Source: an uncultured Brachyspira sp. | GTDB taxonomy: Bacteria; Spirochaetota; Brachyspiria; Brachyspirales; Brachyspiraceae | NCBI RefSeq assembly: GCF_949287625.1 | Contig: NZ_CASEGO010000021.1 | Location: 1 to 45,802, forward strand | Direction of reading: 5' to 3' | DNA: 45,802 nt | Shown: positions 26,087 to 33,824 of the stretch, piece after piece | Position numbering within the stretch: the stretch's first letter is position 1 | Layout of the letters: each line of letters starts with the position of its first letter | The notes under the pieces: generated by a model | The model's database searches: none | The model's input: only the letters and a program-made list of their open reading frames with translations | Told to the model about the DNA's origin: nothing | Translations under genes and position numbers: made by a program

Positions 26087-27136
26087 ATGGAAAATGATAA
26101 TTCACCAAAAATATTTCTTAGACATTTTTTTATCTTTTATATAAAAGTTGCTGTTATACATACCCTTACATATATAGTTTTTGGTTTATTATTTTCTAAT
26201 TTATTTAATTATGAATCTGTTTATAATGATCCTATAATAATAAATTTTATGAGAGGTTTTGAATCGCCTCTAACTGTTATAGGACCTTTTTTACAGCCTA
26301 TAAGAGCCGTATTTATAGCTATAGCTTTATTTCCTATCAGAAGAATTATAGCCTCTAAATTGGGTTGGCTTATTGTATGGCTTATATTTATTTGTATAGG
26401 TGTTATATCTGCTCCCATCTCTGCTCCAAGCTCTATAGAGGGTATAATATACACTCAGATACCTATCAAATTTCATATAATTTCTTTTCCAGAGGTATTT
26501 ATACAAACTTTAGCCTTTTCTCTTATATTATGGGTGGCTGAAATTATACCGCATAGTGAAAAAGAATTTTCTAATAGAGAATTTTTAGTTAAAATATTTC
26601 TTTCCGTTATCTATACTATGTTTGGTATATTTTTAACTTCTGTATGCGGAATAATTATTATGAATTTTTTAGAGTTAAATTATCAGGACGCCAAATTAGA
26701 TAGAGGTACTATTTCATATCTAAGCACTATATCTATACTAACTATAATCATATCATATTCATTTGCTAATAAAGTATCTAAAAATAAATGGTGGCTTTTG
26801 CTTACTATACCTCTTATTTTAATAATTTATATAGCTTTCCCTTATGGTTATAATTATATATTTAATACAGTTTATAATAATAATATGGCTTTAATACCTT
26901 ATATTTCATCTGCTGTCTTGATGGTTATTATTTACTGTCTTATATTTGTATTATTCTACGGCAAATTAAAAAATAGACATAAAAAAACTGAGGAAGTTTA
27001 TAGAGAAGATAACAGTAATAAAGACTATAATGAAGTAAAAGTTATAGAAATTAATCCTGATGATGACAAAACAGAAGATGAAGATATTAAAGTTATAGAA
27101 CTTACTCCTGAAAATGATGATTCTGATAAAAAGTAA
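26087..27136 (+). CDS. Polytopic membrane protein with acidic C-terminal tail
   Basis: 349 residues with about eight hydrophobic helices over residues 12-300. The C-terminal tail of about 45 residues is cytosolic-looking and carries two similar acidic repeats, VKVIEINPDDDKTEDED and IKVIELTPENDDSD. I recognise no family. It begins 28 bases after ymdB, so it probably belongs to the rny-ymdB transcript. A role in the envelope is possible but not shown. Confidence 0.75.
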   Translation: MENDNSPKIFLRHFFIFYIKVAVIHTLTYIVFGLLFSNLFNYESVYNDPIIINFMRGFESPLTVIGPFLQPIRAVFIAIALFPIRRIIASKLGWLIVWLIFICIGVISAPISAPSSIEGIIYTQIPIKFHIISFPEVFIQTLAFSLILWVAEIIPHSEKEFSNREFLVKIFLSVIYTMFGIFLTSVCGIIIMNFLELNYQDAKLDRGTISYLSTISILTIIISYSFANKVSKNKWWLLLTIPLILIIYIAFPYGYNYIFNTVYNNNMALIPYISSAVLMVIIYCLIFVLFYGKLKNRHKKTEEVYREDNSNKDYNEVKVIEINPDDDKTEDEDIKVIELTPENDDSDKK

Positions 27137-27361
27137 AACTCCATTAATAAGACAAAAAGTTTAAAATGTCCATTAATTTATAAACAATAATAATGAAATG
27201 TAGTGCAAAATGTATTAAATGTATTATAAATATGTAAAAAATATAGTTTTTTGTTTATTTATGATAAATTTAGTTTACATTTCAAAACCTGTTATATTTA
27301 CTTATATATTATTTAGTGTATTATTAACCATATAAAAATAATTTAATTTGAAGATACCATT

Positions 27362-28051
27362 ATGAGAAGAATATTTTTTTATATAGCAATTATATTTATA
27401 AATAGTTTATTATTATTTTCAAAAGAAACAGTTGAAAGACCAGTTTCAGATAATCCTAATTTTAGCTCTTCGAAATTTAAAGATTGGCTTTTAGTAGCTA
27501 CATTCGATAAAAATAATGTACCTAGTTTTCAATTCATCGATAAAACAGAGGATAAATATTGGGAGCTTAATAATGAAGATACTAAAGAGTATATGTACAG
27601 CGGTAAAAATTCAAAAGCAGGTATATTCTTTATATCGAGCATGAAATATTATCAATACCGAGGCTATAATCCTTTATATACAGCCAAAAGAAACAGAGAT
27701 AATGCCGATGCTATGAAACGTTTTTATTTTTACAGGTTTACTGGAAAAGGCGGCGGAATAATATCATTAGATAATACATTAGTTGCTGTTGATATATACA
27801 CAAAATATGTTTATATATATGGTATTCCAGTAGAAGAGGATACCGTATTTGGAGTGGAAGTTCCGTTAAGATGGGGACCTTCTGATAATGTTATTTACAA
27901 AGGCTCTCTTCTTCCTTTCTATGAGTATGATCCTGTAGGACATGTAAATGAAGATGGTACGGTTGTCTTATATCCTTCTTATCAGAACTCTTTTTTGGAT
28001 AAAGTTAATCGTTATCAGCCTTTTTATAACAAAAAATATATCTATAGATAA
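27362..28051 (+). CDS. Secreted or envelope protein of unknown function
   Basis: 229 residues. The N-terminus (MRRIFFYIAIIFINSLLLFSK) is a signal peptide with no lipobox cysteine. The rest is aromatic-rich and probably beta-structured, with WLLVATFDKNNVPSFQFI, a Tyr/Arg-rich segment (MKYYQYRGYNPLYTAK) and FGVEVPLRWGPSDNVIY. No family is recognised. It has its own 225-base upstream region, AT-rich with no clear operator, and a clear terminator downstream. Confidence 0.75.
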   Translation: MRRIFFYIAIIFINSLLLFSKETVERPVSDNPNFSSSKFKDWLLVATFDKNNVPSFQFIDKTEDKYWELNNEDTKEYMYSGKNSKAGIFFISSMKYYQYRGYNPLYTAKRNRDNADAMKRFYFYRFTGKGGGIISLDNTLVAVDIYTKYVYIYGIPVEEDTVFGVEVPLRWGPSDNVIYKGSLLPFYEYDPVGHVNEDGTVVLYPSYQNSFLDKVNRYQPFYNKKYIYR

Positions 28052-28088
28052 TTTTCTAATCTGATAAAGTTTTATTAACATAAAAAAT

Positions 28089-28124
28089 GCTATTGCTTTA
28101 TTAATAAGGTGATAGCTATTTTTT
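28089..28124 (+). terminator. Intrinsic terminator after the gene at 27362
   Basis: GCTATTGCTTTATT and AATAAGGTGATAGC (28089-28102 and 28103-28116) can fold into an extended stem with several G-U pairs, followed by TATTTTTTAT. It lies 37 bases after the stop codon. Confidence 0.75.
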
Positions 28125-28229
28125 ATATGTTTTTTATTTTTATCAGAGTTTTTTGAAAGTATTTGATAAAAATTATTTAATTAAAAAATTATAAATATAA
28201 TGTTTACAGCTGTATTACTTATTATTTTA

Positions 28230-28540
28230 GTATATACCTAAACGACTATAATTTGTCAAAAATGAAGTTATATTTTGTTTTTAATATTGGGGATTTGCCC
28301 ACCACACTGTGTGCTACGCAACACCCCAGTTCTTTTATTGGTATAAAAGAACCAAAAGAACTGTATTTTTAGCCTAAATTTATGGATATACACTACATTT
28401 AATACGTATATATAAAATAGTATATATAAAATATAAAGTTCTAGTAATTGCGTTTTTTGCAACTTTTTTGTGCGGCAAAAAAGTTGATAATTCTATATAA
28501 TGTACATGAATTGGCAAAATGAAATCGTTCCAGTATATAC
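28230..28540 (-). repeat. Dispersed intergenic repeat, copy 6
   Basis: About 311 bp, bounded by GTATATACCTAAACGACTAT on the left and CGTTCCAGTATATAC on the right. Its reverse complement follows copy 1 block for block: TGTACATTATATAGAATTAT, GCCGCACAAAAAAGTTG, AACGCAATTACTAGAACTTT, TTAAATGTAGT, and CAGTTCTTTT. A 20-base direct duplication of TATATAAAATA near 28408-28437 is unique to this copy. The surrounding gap (28125-28584) holds nothing else. Confidence 0.8.
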
Positions 28541-28584
28541 ATAAACAAATATAGTCATCAAAAATTAATTTTTTTAATTTTAAA

Positions 28585-29838
28585 TTATTCTTCTATTGTT
28601 TCTGTTTCTTCTTCTGGTGGTATTTCAGGTATGGATTTTAAATAAATCGATGATATCTGCCAATTATCACTATTCATATATTTAAGTGTGGATTTTAATT
28701 TCATAGTAAACTCGGCTGTTTTATTTTTATTGCATATTTTAAATCCGTCTCCTGAAAAATATGTTCCAGTAATCCATTTTTGTTCTTTTTTTGTATAGAG
28801 GCAGTAAAATGAATCCTCGCCTAGAGGAGGTCGGCTTACTATTTTAAATATTGAGTTTTCGGGAGGCACTATATAATTTTTTCTTGCTTCTATTTTATTA
28901 TGGTATTGATTATCTATGTAATTATTAAAATCATTAGGGTGCATTAGTATTACAGTTCCGTCATTTTGAAAGGCAAATATATATATATATCCTTCTGTAT
29001 TGGATCTGAAATTTAATGAAAATGATTCTCCTTCTATTATTTCTCCAGAATTATATATTGAATTAGTTTTATTTTCTAATGATATTCTGTCTATTCTTAA
29101 AGTTAAATTAATACCGTTTATAGGCGATTCAAATAATTTAAATATTTGGTTTGAAAAGTAAAACTCCAAATACGTGCATATTTCCTGTATTACTGATATA
29201 GTTTCTGATGATGTTTTAAGCTCATATTCTTTTAATGTTTCTATAGTTTCTGTATCAATAACTTTAAAATTATATTTTATATCATAAAGTTCTTCATCAC
29301 TTTTTTCATCAGCAGCTTTATCTGTACCTTCAGTTTTTTTTCCTATGCCGTATTCTATTAAATCTCCCAAATCTTTAATTTCATTTGTAAGAGTTACCCC
29401 ATTTGTAATAACTATATCATTACTTATTATATTATTTGTAATATTATAATTACTAAGAACTGTATTTATATTATTAGAATCAATTACTATATTATTATTT
29501 GAAACTGCATTATTTGTATTTTTTAATACTTTTTCACTGTCCATTATAATAGCTACTTTTATATTAAGATTAGAAGCTATAGTTAATCCTTGTTCAAGTG
29601 TTAATTCATTGGTAGAAAATAATTTTTTTTTGGCTCTGTCTACTGATATAGAAGTTTTTTGTTTTAAATATGCAAATCTATTTATAGTTCTTACAATTTC
29701 TTTTCTTAAAGGCTCATTAGCCCTTAAACTATGATCCAAATCTATAGTTGCTATAGGCATTCTCTCTCTTGAATAAAGGCTTGATGCTATTAATAATGAT
29801 GTAAGAAGTATGTATAATAAAAAAAACTTTGACTTCAA
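28585..29838 (-). CDS. DUF4384 envelope protein
   Basis: 417 residues. A signal peptide (about 1-23) precedes a region (about 28-110, IATIDLDHSLRANEPLRK, LTLEQGLTIASNLNIKVAIIMD) that resembles the start of spirochaete CsgG/LpoB-like modules. An Asn-rich linker follows (about 110-160, repeats of NNIV, NINTV, NDIVITN). The C-terminal DUF4384 domain (about 262-360) contains GESFSLNFRSNTEGYIYIFAFQNDGTVILMHPN. DUF4384 occurs in surface-associated proteins and kinases. It starts 8 bases after parB ends and is probably co-transcribed with it. Role unknown; the Asn linker is low complexity. Confidence 0.75.
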   Translation of the reverse strand: MKSKFFLLYILLTSLLIASSLYSRERMPIATIDLDHSLRANEPLRKEIVRTINRFAYLKQKTSISVDRAKKKLFSTNELTLEQGLTIASNLNIKVAIIMDSEKVLKNTNNAVSNNNIVIDSNNINTVLSNYNITNNIISNDIVITNGVTLTNEIKDLGDLIEYGIGKKTEGTDKAADEKSDEELYDIKYNFKVIDTETIETLKEYELKTSSETISVIQEICTYLEFYFSNQIFKLFESPINGINLTLRIDRISLENKTNSIYNSGEIIEGESFSLNFRSNTEGYIYIFAFQNDGTVILMHPNDFNNYIDNQYHNKIEARKNYIVPPENSIFKIVSRPPLGEDSFYCLYTKKEQKWITGTYFSGDGFKICNKNKTAEFTMKLKSTLKYMNSDNWQISSIYLKSIPEIPPEEETETIEE

Positions 29839-29846
29839 ATTGTCTC

Positions 29847-30794
29847 CTAATATTCAAGAGTAGGTATCGTGCTGTTTTCTCTTTCATGTATTTTATCAAG
29901 CATATCCATAATTCTTGATAAATCATCGCTGCTGTAATATTCTATAACTATTTTTCCTTCTTTGCCGTTCTTATCTATAACATTAACTTTTGTAGAAAAT
30001 ATCTTTTCCAAATCATTTTCTAACTGTCTTATATTAGGGTCTTTTTTTATTTCTTTTTTAACATCTTTTGTATTATTTTCATTATTTTCCTGTAAGTTGT
30101 TATCATTTTTTCTTTCTTTTACTATTTTCTCGCATTCTCTAACTGAATATCCGTTTTCTATTATTTCTTTTGCAAATGCTTCTCTTTCATTTTCATCGGC
30201 TAATGATAATATAGCTCTAGCATGACCTTCTGTAATTTTTGATTCTAATATTAAGTTTTGTATATTTTCGCTTAAATCTAATATACGCATTGAATTTGAT
30301 ATAGTACTTCTGCTTTTTCCAACACGATTGGCCAATTCTTCTTGTTTGATATTTAAATCATATATTAATTTTTTGTAGCTTCTTGCTATTTCTATAGGGT
30401 TTAAATCGGCTCTTTGTATATTTTCTACAAGCGTAAGTTCAAGCATTTTTGAATCATCTATGTTTTCCAAAACTAATGCAGGTACTTTATCTCTATTTAA
30501 AAATTTAAATGCTCTAAATCTTCTCTCACCTGATATAATTTGATACTGACCGTCTTTTTCTCTTAAAGTGATAGGGTTTATAAGTCCGTTTTCTCTTATA
30601 GATTCTGCAAGTCCCTGTATTTCTTCTTCATTAAAAATTTTTCTAGGCTGGTCTGGGTTTACATCTATAAGAGAAATATCTACTTCTAATACTCCTCTTT
30701 TTTCTGCCTCTTCAGCTGCTTTTCTAATTTCACTGTCAGCAGATTTTATTAGTGCATTCATACCCTGACCGCCAAGTCCGCCTTTTCTGCTCAT
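29847..30794 (-). CDS. parB: Chromosome-partitioning protein ParB
   Basis: 315 residues. The N-terminal nuclease-like CTP-binding domain has VDISLIDVNPDQPRKIFNEEEIQGLAESIRENGLI and the GERRFRAFKFL box, followed by ENIQRADLNPIEIARSY. A helix-turn-helix with QEELANRVGKSRSTISNSMRIL follows, then an Asn/Lys-rich linker and a C-terminal dimer domain. It binds parS and loads SMC. A GAGGG site precedes the ATG. In the usual order parB directly follows parA, but here a GNAT gene lies between. No consensus parS (TGTTTCACGTGAAACA) was found in the window. Confidence 0.95.
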   Translation of the reverse strand: MSRKGGLGGQGMNALIKSADSEIRKAAEEAEKRGVLEVDISLIDVNPDQPRKIFNEEEIQGLAESIRENGLINPITLREKDGQYQIISGERRFRAFKFLNRDKVPALVLENIDDSKMLELTLVENIQRADLNPIEIARSYKKLIYDLNIKQEELANRVGKSRSTISNSMRILDLSENIQNLILESKITEGHARAILSLADENEREAFAKEIIENGYSVRECEKIVKERKNDNNLQENNENNTKDVKKEIKKDPNIRQLENDLEKIFSTKVNVIDKNGKEGKIVIEYYSSDDLSRIMDMLDKIHERENSTIPTLEY

Positions 30795-30840
30795 AAAACC
30801 CTCTTAATCTTTTTAATCTTTATTTAATTAACATATTATA

Positions 30841-31347
30841 TTATTTATTGATAACTTTTTCAAATTTAAAAAACTCTTCAGGACCGCTGTCTATTCCTTC
30901 AAGTTTATTATATTGATTATAAAAAGCAACTATATGAAAACCGCATTTATTTAGATAAAAGTTTATATTACGCTTTTCAAAATACGGAGTATAACATGTC
31001 CAAATTTTTGTTTGAGGATATTTATTTTCTATAGCTTTCCAAGATAAATATCCTATTTTTTTATTTTGATGTTCTGGATATATAAAAAAGAAATGAAGTT
31101 CATTATGATTTGTTTTATCATTTATTTCTACTATAGTTCCGCCTACTTTTTCATTATCAAGTATTAAATGATAAGAATATGTACTATTTGTATTTAAAGA
31201 TTCATCAATATCTTTTTCTTCTGGGATTTTATCAGTAATATCATCTCCAAAATAACTTTTGGCACCAAATATGAATGATTCTTGTAATTTATTTTTAAAT
31301 ATAGAAATATCTTCTTTTCTTACATCTTGTAAAATAATATTATTCAT
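30841..31347 (-). CDS. GNAT-family acetyltransferase
   Basis: 168 residues with a GNAT fold: EVGGTIVEINDKTNHNELHFFFIYPEHQNKKIGYLSWKAIENKYP. The acetyl-CoA loop normally QxxGxG/A reads HQNKKIGYLSW here, and the C-terminal strand block CYTPYFEKRNINFYLNKCGFHIVAFYNQ is the usual dimer region. The substrate is unknown. It sits between parA and parB with gaps of 32 and 46 bases in the same direction, so it is part of the operon. Confidence 0.8.
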   Translation of the reverse strand: MNNIILQDVRKEDISIFKNKLQESFIFGAKSYFGDDITDKIPEEKDIDESLNTNSTYSYHLILDNEKVGGTIVEINDKTNHNELHFFFIYPEHQNKKIGYLSWKAIENKYPQTKIWTCYTPYFEKRNINFYLNKCGFHIVAFYNQYNKLEGIDSGPEEFFKFEKVINK

Positions 31348-31379
31348 ACTATCAATATCCTTATATTAAAAAATGATAA

Positions 31380-32144
31380 TTATTTAGATTTTTCAATAAA
31401 CTCTTTAGCAAATTCTTTGTAGCTTCTAGCCCCCACGCAGTCCTTGTCATAATCACTTATAGCCTTACCGTATGAAGGAGCTTCGCTTAAACGCACATTT
31501 CTAGGTATCATAGTTTTATATGTTTTTTCTTTAAAGAAATTTACAACCTCTTTTACTACATCAGAAGATAATTTTGTTCTGGCATCATACATAGTAAGAA
31601 GTACTCCCTCTATTTTCAATTCTTTATTAAGATTTTCTTTAACAAGTGCTATAGTGTTATTAAGTTCAGCTACTCCGTCTAAAGCATAGAACTCGCATTG
31701 TATAGGTATAAGAACAGAGTCGGCAGCAGTTAGAGCATTAAGTGTTAGTATACCCAAAGTAGGAGGGCAGTCTATAATAATATATTCATAGTCATTTTTT
31801 ACAGTTTCTATAGCTTTTTTTAATTTGTATTCTCTGGCTATTTCATTAACAAGTTCTATCTGAGCACCCACCAAATCTGAGTCGGCTGGTATTAAAAATA
31901 GATTCTCCTGATATGTAGGCATTATTACTTCTTTAGTTTCAGCTTCTCCTATTAATAAATCGTATACGCTTTTTTCCATCTTATCTCTTGTAATGCCGAT
32001 ACCCAAACAAGCATTTGCCTGAGGGTCTATATCTATAAGAAGAGTTTTATGACCCATTTTTGCTATGCTGGCACTTAGATTAACTGCCGTAGTTGTTTTT
32101 CCAACTCCGCCTTTTTGATTGACTATAGCTATAACTTTAGACAT
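31380..32144 (-). CDS. parA: Chromosome-partitioning ATPase ParA (Soj)
   Basis: 254 residues. The deviant Walker A is QKGGVGKTTTAVNLSASIA (about 9-27), with the LLIDIDPQANACLGIG block and the YIIIDCPPTLGILTLNAL Walker B region. The C-terminal RLSEAPSYGKAISDYDKDCVGARSYKEFAKE is characteristic of Soj. With ParB it separates replicated origins. A promoter-like site upstream is not clear, and the gene is the first of the operon. Confidence 0.96.
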   Translation of the reverse strand: MSKVIAIVNQKGGVGKTTTAVNLSASIAKMGHKTLLIDIDPQANACLGIGITRDKMEKSVYDLLIGEAETKEVIMPTYQENLFLIPADSDLVGAQIELVNEIAREYKLKKAIETVKNDYEYIIIDCPPTLGILTLNALTAADSVLIPIQCEFYALDGVAELNNTIALVKENLNKELKIEGVLLTMYDARTKLSSDVVKEVVNFFKEKTYKTMIPRNVRLSEAPSYGKAISDYDKDCVGARSYKEFAKEFIEKSK

Positions 32145-32265
32145 AAATATATCCTTAAACTAAAAACTATCATGAAATTACATTATTATATCAAAATCAG
32201 GCATTTTATCAAGTTTTTTATTATCTAATTTTATACTTAAAAATATATAAAATACGCATAAAGTA

Positions 32266-32293
32266 TTGACAAATCAATATTATTATATATACT
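32266..32293 (+). promoter_or_regulatory. Promoter of the DUF1232 gene
   Basis: TTGACA (32266-32271), 16 bp, TATACT (32288-32293). The same -35/-10 pair and most of the spacer recur at 32778-32805. Confidence 0.7.
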
Positions 32294-32367
32294 ATTTTAA
32301 TGATATATTAGTTTAATTTTTGTTTAATTTAAGTATTTTTGCTTAAAAATCATAACAGGAGTTTTTT

Positions 32368-32700
32368 ATGAGTGATTATAATAACGAGTATAATGATAAT
32401 TCAAACAAACCAGCACAGTCTGGAATAGTTCCTTGGATACCATTGATATTGGCTGTTATATATACGGTTTCACCTGTAGATTTAGTTCCCGATGTTTTGC
32501 CTGTTGTAGGCTGGTTTGAGGATGCATTATTTCTTTTAGTAGGAGGGCTTAACGGAATACAGAATGGTGTTGTAGAAGCTAACAGTTCTATAAGAAAAAT
32601 AATTAAGTTCATAAAATGGGGGCTTTTAATAGTTGGAGTTATAGGGATTTTAATAGTTGTTCTTTTGGTAGTTTTGGTATTCAAAGCAGCTGCGAACTAA
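32368..32700 (+). CDS. YkvA/DUF1232 small membrane protein
   Basis: 110 residues. The family motif SPVDLVPDVLPVVGWFEDALFLLVGGL covers residues about 33-59. A second hydrophobic helix (about 82-106) ends the protein. The N-terminus is polar and Asn-rich. Members of this family are small membrane proteins of unknown function. AACAGGAG lies just before the start. A promoter precedes it and a terminator follows it, so it is a single-gene unit. Confidence 0.85.
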   Translation: MSDYNNEYNDNSNKPAQSGIVPWIPLILAVIYTVSPVDLVPDVLPVVGWFEDALFLLVGGLNGIQNGVVEANSSIRKIIKFIKWGLLIVGVIGILIVVLLVVLVFKAAAN

Positions 32701-32719
32701 AAAATAATATTATAATATT

Positions 32720-32754
32720 AACACATACTAATTATTATTGGTATGTGTTTTTTA
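32720..32754 (+). terminator. Intrinsic terminator of the DUF1232 gene
   Basis: AACACATAC (32720-32728) and GTATGTGTT (32741-32749) make a perfect 9-bp stem with a 12-base loop, followed by TTTTTATTATTT. Confidence 0.85.
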
Positions 32755-32777
32755 TTATTTATTATTGTATAAAATAT

Positions 32778-32805
32778 TTGACAAACAAGTATTATCATAT
32801 ATACT
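32778..32805 (+). promoter_or_regulatory. Promoter of the TPR gene, near-copy of the preceding promoter
   Basis: TTGACA (32778-32783), 16 bp, TATACT (32800-32805). It drives a leader of about 170 bases before the gene at 32985. The leader contains a 7-codon frame (ATG at 32839, behind TAAGG), which is too short to claim as a gene. The similarity to 32266-32300 extends across the spacer. Confidence 0.65.
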
Positions 32806-32984
32806 AATATAATGAAACATTAATTTAAGGTTTATTTTATGTTAAAAATAAAATCAGAATTTTAATAAACTTTATTAATCATTCTTTTGATTCAAGATTA
32901 AAGTTTTAATATTTAAAAACACTTAAATATATTAGTGTCTTTCTTTTTATATTTTTAATCCATTATAATTAAAGGAGTGAAATT

Positions 32985-33824
32985 ATGAATTTTACACAGA
33001 AGGAACAAAACTATTATGAACTTATATTAGATATGTTAGATGATGGGATTATAGATGACAGTGAAAGGAGTCTATTAAATAAGAAAAAAGATAGATACGG
33101 ATTATCCGATACAAGAGCAAAGGAGATAGAAGATTTTGTATTGCAGGAAATACAAAGTAAAAATAAACCTAAATTTAATACGGAAGGTGAAGAAGAATAT
33201 TATGAGCTTTTGGAAGATATGCTTGATGACGGTACTATAGATGAAAGTGAAAGAAGTCTATTAAACAAAAGAAAATCTAAATATGATATATCAGATGAAA
33301 GGGCAGAAGAATTTGAGGATTATATAAAAAGTATTAAAGGAATTTATAATTCTAATGATGATTTATTAGAACAAGGGAAATCATATATTAATGATGAAAA
33401 TTATGAAGAAGCTATAATATGTTTTAAGAAATTAATAGAATTAGAACCTCATAATACATATAATTGGGGTTGGTTAGGTGCTTCTTATATACATAATTGG
33501 AATTGTAAAGAAGCTATAGAGTGTTTGGATAAGGCGGTAGAATTAAATCAAAATATTGCTGATCATTGGAATTGGTTAGGAAGATGTTATTATACTATTA
33601 ACGAATATGAAAGAGCTATAAGATGCTTAAAAAAGGCTGTAAAATTGGCACCTCATTATGCAAATAATTGGTATTGGTTAGGTCGTTCTTATGAAGGTAA
33701 TGATAATAGTGAAGATGCTATAAAATGTTTGAATAAGGCAGGAGCTTTAATAAAAATCTCTTGCCTTTTTATACTTTTTATAGTTCTTCTATTTCTTTTA
33801 TACTCAAACCTGTTAATTCACTAA
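32985..33824 (+). CDS. TPR protein with duplicated N-terminal module; 3' end overruns a terminator
   Basis: 279 residues. The N-terminus is a duplicated module of about 45 residues: YYELILDMLDDGIIDDSERS near 9-28 and YYELLEDMLDDGTIDESERS near 70-89, each followed by LLNKK..YG/D.SD.RA.E.ED. Three TPRs follow (from about 127 to 250, NYEEAIICFKKLIELEPHN, CKEAIECLDKAVELN, YERAIRCLKKAVKLAPH). The last repeat is cut: AIKCLNKAGAL is followed by a hydrophobic tail ISCLFILFIVLLFLLYSNLLIH, read from terminator-like sequence and the antisense of the Rpn gene's end. The native stop has probably been lost. AAAGGAG lies about 8 bases before the start. Function unknown; TPRs mediate protein contacts. Confidence 0.75.
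   Translation: MNFTQKEQNYYELILDMLDDGIIDDSERSLLNKKKDRYGLSDTRAKEIEDFVLQEIQSKNKPKFNTEGEEEYYELLEDMLDDGTIDESERSLLNKRKSKYDISDERAEEFEDYIKSIKGIYNSNDDLLEQGKSYINDENYEEAIICFKKLIELEPHNTYNWGWLGASYIHNWNCKEAIECLDKAVELNQNIADHWNWLGRCYYTINEYERAIRCLKKAVKLAPHYANNWYWLGRSYEGNDNSEDAIKCLNKAGALIKISCLFILFIVLLFLLYSNLLIH
33737..33770 (+). terminator. Terminator hairpin inside the 3' end of the TPR gene
   Basis: GGCAGGAG (33737-33744) pairs with CTCTTGCC (33758-33765) with one wobble, and TTTTTATACTTTTTA follows. The U tract ends about 50 bases before the TPR gene's stop codon (33822-33824). Confidence 0.7.

Noticed and set aside
32839..32862. Seven-codon frame in the TPR leader, possible leader peptide
   Set aside because: It is too short to separate from chance and there is no attenuator hairpin linked to it.
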